Source: Paenibacillus pinisoli
GTDB taxonomy: Bacteria > Bacillota > Bacilli > Paenibacillales > Paenibacillaceae
Direction of reading: 5' to 3'
Assembly: GCF_003605435.1 (NCBI RefSeq)
Contig: NZ_QXQB01000001.1
Span: forward strand, 248,001-312,000
DNA: 64,000 nt
Shown: piece after piece, positions 60,153 to 64,000 of the stretch
Layout: every line of letters starts with the position of its first letter
Numbering within the stretch: the stretch's first letter is position 1
Notes under the pieces: model-generated
The model's database searches: none
What the model saw: the letters and a program-made list of their open reading frames with translations, nothing else
Told to the model about the DNA's origin: nothing
Position numbers and translations under genes: made by a program

Positions 60153-63100
60153 TTAGGACTCTGCTACAGCTGCAGCGCCTTTTTTGGCTCTTTTCCGATT
60201 AAGGAATTCATACACGATAGGTACGATAATGAGCGTCAGCAGCGTCGAACTCGTCAAGCCGCCGATAACGGTCACGGCCATGCCCTTCGAGATCAGGCCG
60301 CCTGACTCAAAGCCGAATGCAAGCGGCAGCAATGCGCCGACCGTCGCAATCGCCGTCATCAGAATCGGACGCAGACGAGTTACGCCCGCTTCCAGAAGCG
60401 CTTCACGAACCGAAAGCCCTTCTTTCTCCTTGTGAATAACGCGGTCGATCAGTACAATCGCATTCGTCACGACGATACCAATCAGCATTAGCGCCCCGAT
60501 AAGAGCAGTCGCGCTGATCGTCTCGCCGGATACGAGCAAGCCCAGCATTGCGCCGATAACAGTGAACGGCAGGGAGAACAGAATCGTCAGCGGCGTCAGG
60601 CCTCCGCCGAACGTCAGCACCAGCACGAGGTATACGACCGCTACAGCCGCCAGAATAGCCATGCCGAGCTGCGAGAACGTTTCGTTCATTTGTTCCGTAA
60701 CGCCGCCCATATCGATGTTGACGTTGCCCGGAAGCTTCATGCTATCAATCGTCTTCTGAATGTCGCTGGACACAGCGCTGACATTGGATGCTGTCACATC
60801 GGCAGAAACAGATGCATAGATGCGGTCATTCAGACGAGTAATTGTGTTCGGAGATTCGCCTTCCTCAATCTTCACTACATCCTTCAAGGCAACTTCCATG
60901 CCGAGCGGTGACATGATCATGACATTCTCCAGATCGGACAGGTTGCGGTAAGTCTTCTCCTCTACCTTCAGGTAGACCTTGATGTCCTCTCCGTCCTTCT
61001 CGATCGTCGTCAGAAGCGGACGCTCACGCACAGGGCTTAATGCCATCGCTACCTGCCCAGCCGTGAGGCCGTACTGGCTCAGCTTGTCGCGGTCAGCGAC
61101 AATGCGGTATTGATCATAAGTCTCGGACAAGCTGGAGGTGATTTTTTTCAGATCCGCATTCTCGCCGAGCTTCGCCATCAGATCGTCGACGATCGGCTGC
61201 AGCGTCTTCATGTCCGGCCCATAGACGTTCATCGTAATGGTCGAGCCGCCAAGGCCGCCGGTAAAGTCTTGTTCCTTCCACTCGCCTTGTCCGCCAAGCT
61301 CGCGCAGCAATGGCAGCACTTTTTCCTTTTCGTCGGTGAAGCCTTTAAAATCCTTGGCATACGTAAGGTTGAACAGGCCCGATTTGGATGCGCCAGGGCT
61401 CATCGGATTTTGACCGCCTACCGCATACTGCACGACAGTAATGCCTTCGCGTTCAAGCAATACTTTCTCGGCCGCAAGCGCAACTTCCTCGACTTGCTCG
61501 CGAGTTTCGCCCGGAGCCGGGCTGTACGTAATGATCATGGACTTCTGCTCGTCCGCAGGCAGGAAGCTGAAGCCGACTACCGGTGCCAGGAACAAGCTGC
61601 CTACGAGCAGAAGCACAGCCGCTGCAAACGTAACAAACTTATGATCCAGCGTCCAGCGAAGCACTTTCTTGTACCAAAGCGCCAGACGGCCCGGTTTGTC
61701 TTCATGGATTTGGTTCGCCTTAAGGCCGTTGCGGAACATCATATGCGCCATCATCGGCACGACGGTAATGGCAACGACAAGCGACGCCGCCAGCGCGAAT
61801 ACGACCGTAAGCGCGAACGGCATGAATACTTCGCCGACCATGCCGGATACGAAGCCGAGCGGCAGGAATACCGCTACCGTTACGACAGTAGAAGCCATAA
61901 TCGGCACGAACATTTCACGGGTCGCTTCCAGAATCAGCTCTTTGCCCTTCAGCTTCTCGCTTGAGAGCGACATTCTGCGGTATATATTCTCGATTACGAC
62001 AATGGAATCGTCAATAACACGGCCGATTGCGACCGTAATCGCGCCCAGCGTCATAATATTGAGCGTAATATCCATCTGTTTAAGAGCAAGCATCGCCATC
62101 AGAATGGACAGCGGAATCGATACGATGGAAATAATGGTCGAGCGGATATTGCGCAGGAAGAACAGAATGATTATGACAGCCGCCAGCGCGCCAATCAGCG
62201 CCTTGCTCAGCATCGTATGAACGGATGCTTCGATCGGCTCGCCTTGGTCGAACGCTACCGTAATCGTCAGCCCTTCATTCGCGTTTTCCAATTCCTTAAT
62301 ATTATCTTTCACACGATTGACAACATCGACTGTGTTGGCGTCAGCCGCCTTAACGATGCTGATGCCGATTGCGTCTTTGCCGTTGGTGCGGGATACGGAT
62401 TCCGCCTTGCCGGTAATCTTTAGCTCCGCTACATCGCTAAGCTTCACGCCCGGAAGCAGCACAAGATTGTTCAGGTCGGTATCGGTGACGATATTGCCGT
62501 CCACAAGAATCGACTTCTCGGTGTCGCCGAACTCGAAGATGCCAAGCGGCACGGACAATGCGGAGGCTTGAACAATGCCCTTAACGGCATCTTCTGTCAA
62601 GCCGGTTGCCGCAAGCGCCTCAGCGTTAAAGGCCAGCTCGCCCTCCATGATGTTTTGGCCGGAAATCTGAACGTCGGCTACGCCTTCCAGCCCTTCGAGC
62701 TTCGGCAATACGTTCTCTGTCACTTGTTTGGTCAGCTGATCCAGCTCCAAGCTGTCGTTCGACAGGCTGAGCGACAGTACCGGGAATGCGTTCATGCTGA
62801 TACGGGATACGCTCGGGGTCTGCACGCCTTCCGGCAAGCTCATCTCCGTGAGAATGCTCTTCACTTCATCTGCAGCCTTCTCCATATCCGTCTCATACGT
62901 ATATTCGATTACGACGGAAGAAGCGTTCTCGAAGGAAGTTGAAGATACATTATTAACGCCGCTTAGATTGCGCGTTCTCTGCTCAATCGGCTTCGTCACT
63001 TTCTCCATCACTTCTTCCGGTGCCGCGCCCGGATATACGGTCGTTACGCTTACGATTGGAATTGTAATATCCGGGATCGTCTCCATCTTCATGTTCATCC

Positions 63101-63188
63101 CGGCGTACAAGCCGGAGAACAGAATGATGAGAGTCATAATCCATAGTGCGAACTTGTTGTTCAATGAAAATTTAATTACACTTTTCAA
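60153..63188 (-). CDS. RND efflux permease (AcrB/SwrC-like)
   Basis: A 1011-residue RND permease of the HAE1 or SwrC type with twelve predicted helices in two repeats. It shows PGAAPEEVMEKVTKPIEQR, the proton-relay-bearing GAITVAIGRVIDDSIVVIEN in helix 4 (adjacent acids), and the second-repeat GIVVTNAIVLIDRVIHKEKE. Large extracytoplasmic loops follow helices 1 and 7. In Bacillota, such pumps export lipopeptides or antibiotics; SwrC exports surfactin. The gene follows a response regulator by 35 bp and ends at a strong terminator. No membrane fusion protein gene is seen here. Confidence 0.93.
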   Translation of the reverse strand: MKSVIKFSLNNKFALWIMTLIILFSGLYAGMNMKMETIPDITIPIVSVTTVYPGAAPEEVMEKVTKPIEQRTRNLSGVNNVSSTSFENASSVVIEYTYETDMEKAADEVKSILTEMSLPEGVQTPSVSRISMNAFPVLSLSLSNDSLELDQLTKQVTENVLPKLEGLEGVADVQISGQNIMEGELAFNAEALAATGLTEDAVKGIVQASALSVPLGIFEFGDTEKSILVDGNIVTDTDLNNLVLLPGVKLSDVAELKITGKAESVSRTNGKDAIGISIVKAADANTVDVVNRVKDNIKELENANEGLTITVAFDQGEPIEASVHTMLSKALIGALAAVIIILFFLRNIRSTIISIVSIPLSILMAMLALKQMDITLNIMTLGAITVAIGRVIDDSIVVIENIYRRMSLSSEKLKGKELILEATREMFVPIMASTVVTVAVFLPLGFVSGMVGEVFMPFALTVVFALAASLVVAITVVPMMAHMMFRNGLKANQIHEDKPGRLALWYKKVLRWTLDHKFVTFAAAVLLLVGSLFLAPVVGFSFLPADEQKSMIITYSPAPGETREQVEEVALAAEKVLLEREGITVVQYAVGGQNPMSPGASKSGLFNLTYAKDFKGFTDEKEKVLPLLRELGGQGEWKEQDFTGGLGGSTITMNVYGPDMKTLQPIVDDLMAKLGENADLKKITSSLSETYDQYRIVADRDKLSQYGLTAGQVAMALSPVRERPLLTTIEKDGEDIKVYLKVEEKTYRNLSDLENVMIMSPLGMEVALKDVVKIEEGESPNTITRLNDRIYASVSADVTASNVSAVSSDIQKTIDSMKLPGNVNIDMGGVTEQMNETFSQLGMAILAAVAVVYLVLVLTFGGGLTPLTILFSLPFTVIGAMLGLLVSGETISATALIGALMLIGIVVTNAIVLIDRVIHKEKEGLSVREALLEAGVTRLRPILMTAIATVGALLPLAFGFESGGLISKGMAVTVIGGLTSSTLLTLIIVPIVYEFLNRKRAKKGAAAVAES

Positions 63189-63223
63189 CGCTCTCCACTC
63201 CTCGTCTACTGTCTCTCTTTCTG

Positions 63224-63913
63224 CTATACCTTAAACCGGTAGCCCACTCCCCAGATCGTCTCGATATACTGGGGATTGGACGGGTCGTGCTCAATCTTCT
63301 CGCGAAGACGCCGAATGTGGACGGTAACCGTCGCCGCATCGCCGTTGGAATCCAGCCCCCATATCCGCTCGAACAGCAGCTCCTTCTCGAATACGCGGTT
63401 GGGATGGGAAGCAAGCAGCAAGAGCAGCTCGTATTCCTTCGTCGTCAGCATCGCTTCTTCATCATGAATTGTGACGCGCCTTGCTTGCTTGTCAATGGAG
63501 AGGCCGCGTATTTGGACGAGTTGGCCCAGGCTAGCCTTGTCTGCCGTCAGCCTCTCATAGCGTGCCAGATGGGCTTTGACACGCGCTACCAGCTCGCTGG
63601 GACTGAATGGCTTCGTCATATAATCATCCGCGCCAAGTCCGAGTCCCCTGATTTTGTCTATATCCTCCTTCTTGGAGGTCACCATAATAATCGGGGTGTT
63701 CTGCTTAGCCCGAATCTCGCGGCATATCTCAAAACCGTCCAGCTTCGGAAGCATCACATCGACGATAATCAGGTCATAGCTGCCGTCAAGCGCCAGCTGC
63801 AAGCCGATATCGCCTCTGCCCTCGATCTGCACTTGATAGCCGTGGCTTTCCAAATAATCGCGTTCAAGCTCGGCGATTGACTTCTCGTCTTCAATGATCA
63901 ATATGTTCTTCAT
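63224..63913 (-). CDS. OmpR-family response regulator of the RND operon
   Basis: A 229-residue regulator. The receiver (1-120) has acidic residues at the N-terminus (IEDE), phosphoacceptor D52 (LIIVDVMLPKLDG), T in VTSKKED and K in MTKPFSPSELV. The winged-helix domain has EEAMLTTKEYELLLLLASHP and TVTVHIRRLREKIE ending in WGVGYRFKV. Its ATG at 63913 lies inside the end of an upstream kinase gene, which is an unusual order because regulators usually come first. It probably controls the RND gene immediately downstream. Confidence 0.93.
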   Translation of the reverse strand: MKNILIIEDEKSIAELERDYLESHGYQVQIEGRGDIGLQLALDGSYDLIIVDVMLPKLDGFEICREIRAKQNTPIIMVTSKKEDIDKIRGLGLGADDYMTKPFSPSELVARVKAHLARYERLTADKASLGQLVQIRGLSIDKQARRVTIHDEEAMLTTKEYELLLLLASHPNRVFEKELLFERIWGLDSNGDAATVTVHIRRLREKIEHDPSNPQYIETIWGVGYRFKV

Positions 63914-64000
63914 GCTCGTTCACCGCCTTGATTGCCATTGTGAGAGGAAGCTTGATGCAGAAGCGCGCTCCGCCCTCCGGCAAGTTCTCCGCCCAGACCG
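63891..64000 (-). CDS. Sensor histidine kinase, C-terminal end (partial)
   Basis: Only the last 36 codons lie in the window; the frame ends with TGA at 63891-63893. The visible GARFCIKLPLTMAI segment resembles the HATPase ending G-x-x-F-x-I-x-LP. It overlaps the response regulator start by 23 bp, so translation is coupled. It is the probable partner kinase of that regulator. All other properties are outside the window. Confidence 0.7.
   Translation of the reverse strand, partial: VWAENLPEGGARFCIKLPLTMAIKAVNEHEEHIDH

Noticed and set aside
61110-61964. A 284-codon plus-strand frame opposite the RND permease
   Set aside because: Antisense shadow; composition is basic and low-complexity, and the minus strand has a complete conserved gene.

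Overview
The window looks like a chromosomal segment of a Paenibacillus-like bacterium (Bacillota, Paenibacillaceae). GC content is moderate to high, most genes carry strong GGAGG-type ribosome binding sites, and the gene families fit: split AdaA/Ogt, DUF3900, DUF3889, a Sda-like sporulation protein, a copper-amine-oxidase-N stalk protein, and a cobalamin-riboswitch salvage operon. No rRNA, tRNA, phage, transposase or CRISPR-Cas was recognised. The genus is an inference.

Layout. 1-2.7 kb: the start of an MMPL exporter diverges from a TetR regulator, with a near-palindrome between them. 2.7-7.8 kb: a DUF3817 membrane protein, the adaptive alkylation-repair pair adaA-ogt, uppP, a CNNM/CBS membrane protein and a DUF3900 protein. 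7.9-12.5 kb: a regulatory island with a Sda-like checkpoint protein, a receiver-SARP/BTAD response regulator, an unknown 148-residue protein and a 7TM histidine kinase with a degenerate internal receiver. The two small genes share one promoter design: two CTGAAA elements 11 bp apart, 10 bp from a perfect TATAAT. 12.8-20.6 kb: HelD, DUF1294, HrpB, a phosphodiester glycosidase-type protein and a secreted stalk-domain protein.

20.9-31.2 kb: a cobalamin riboswitch heads a ten-gene minus-strand cluster, btuF-btuC-btuD-cobT-cobU-cbiB-cobS-cobD-cobQ-cbiZ, for corrinoid uptake, remodelling and nucleotide-loop assembly. 31.5-35.8 kb: a FixH/YtkA-like protein, a tandem array of 50-bp repeats, a DsbD_2/TauE-type protein and a Cu-type P-ATPase; the set resembles copper supply to a haem-copper oxidase. 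35.9-37.2 kb: a dGTPase-like HD hydrolase. 37.6-43.2 kb: purine catabolism (XDH FAD-like subunit, OHCU decarboxylase, an aminotransferase-fold protein that appears to lack the PLP lysine, PucR and adenosine deaminase).

43.5-57.1 kb: a rhodanese, then a tightly packed eight-gene minus-strand operon of a GATase-like membrane protein, an ABC ATPase and permease, a coiled-coil/Gly-Ser membrane protein, MoxR, DUF58 and two VWA membrane proteins. 57.4-64 kb: an orphan solute-binding lipoprotein, a DUF3889 protein, a beta-hydroxyacid dehydrogenase, and a kinase-regulator-RND efflux operon whose kinase runs off the right edge.

The most novel-looking features are the Sda/SARP two-component island with twin promoters, the 50-bp repeat array with apparent 200-bp higher-order structure, and the likely PLP-less aminotransferase in the purine cluster.
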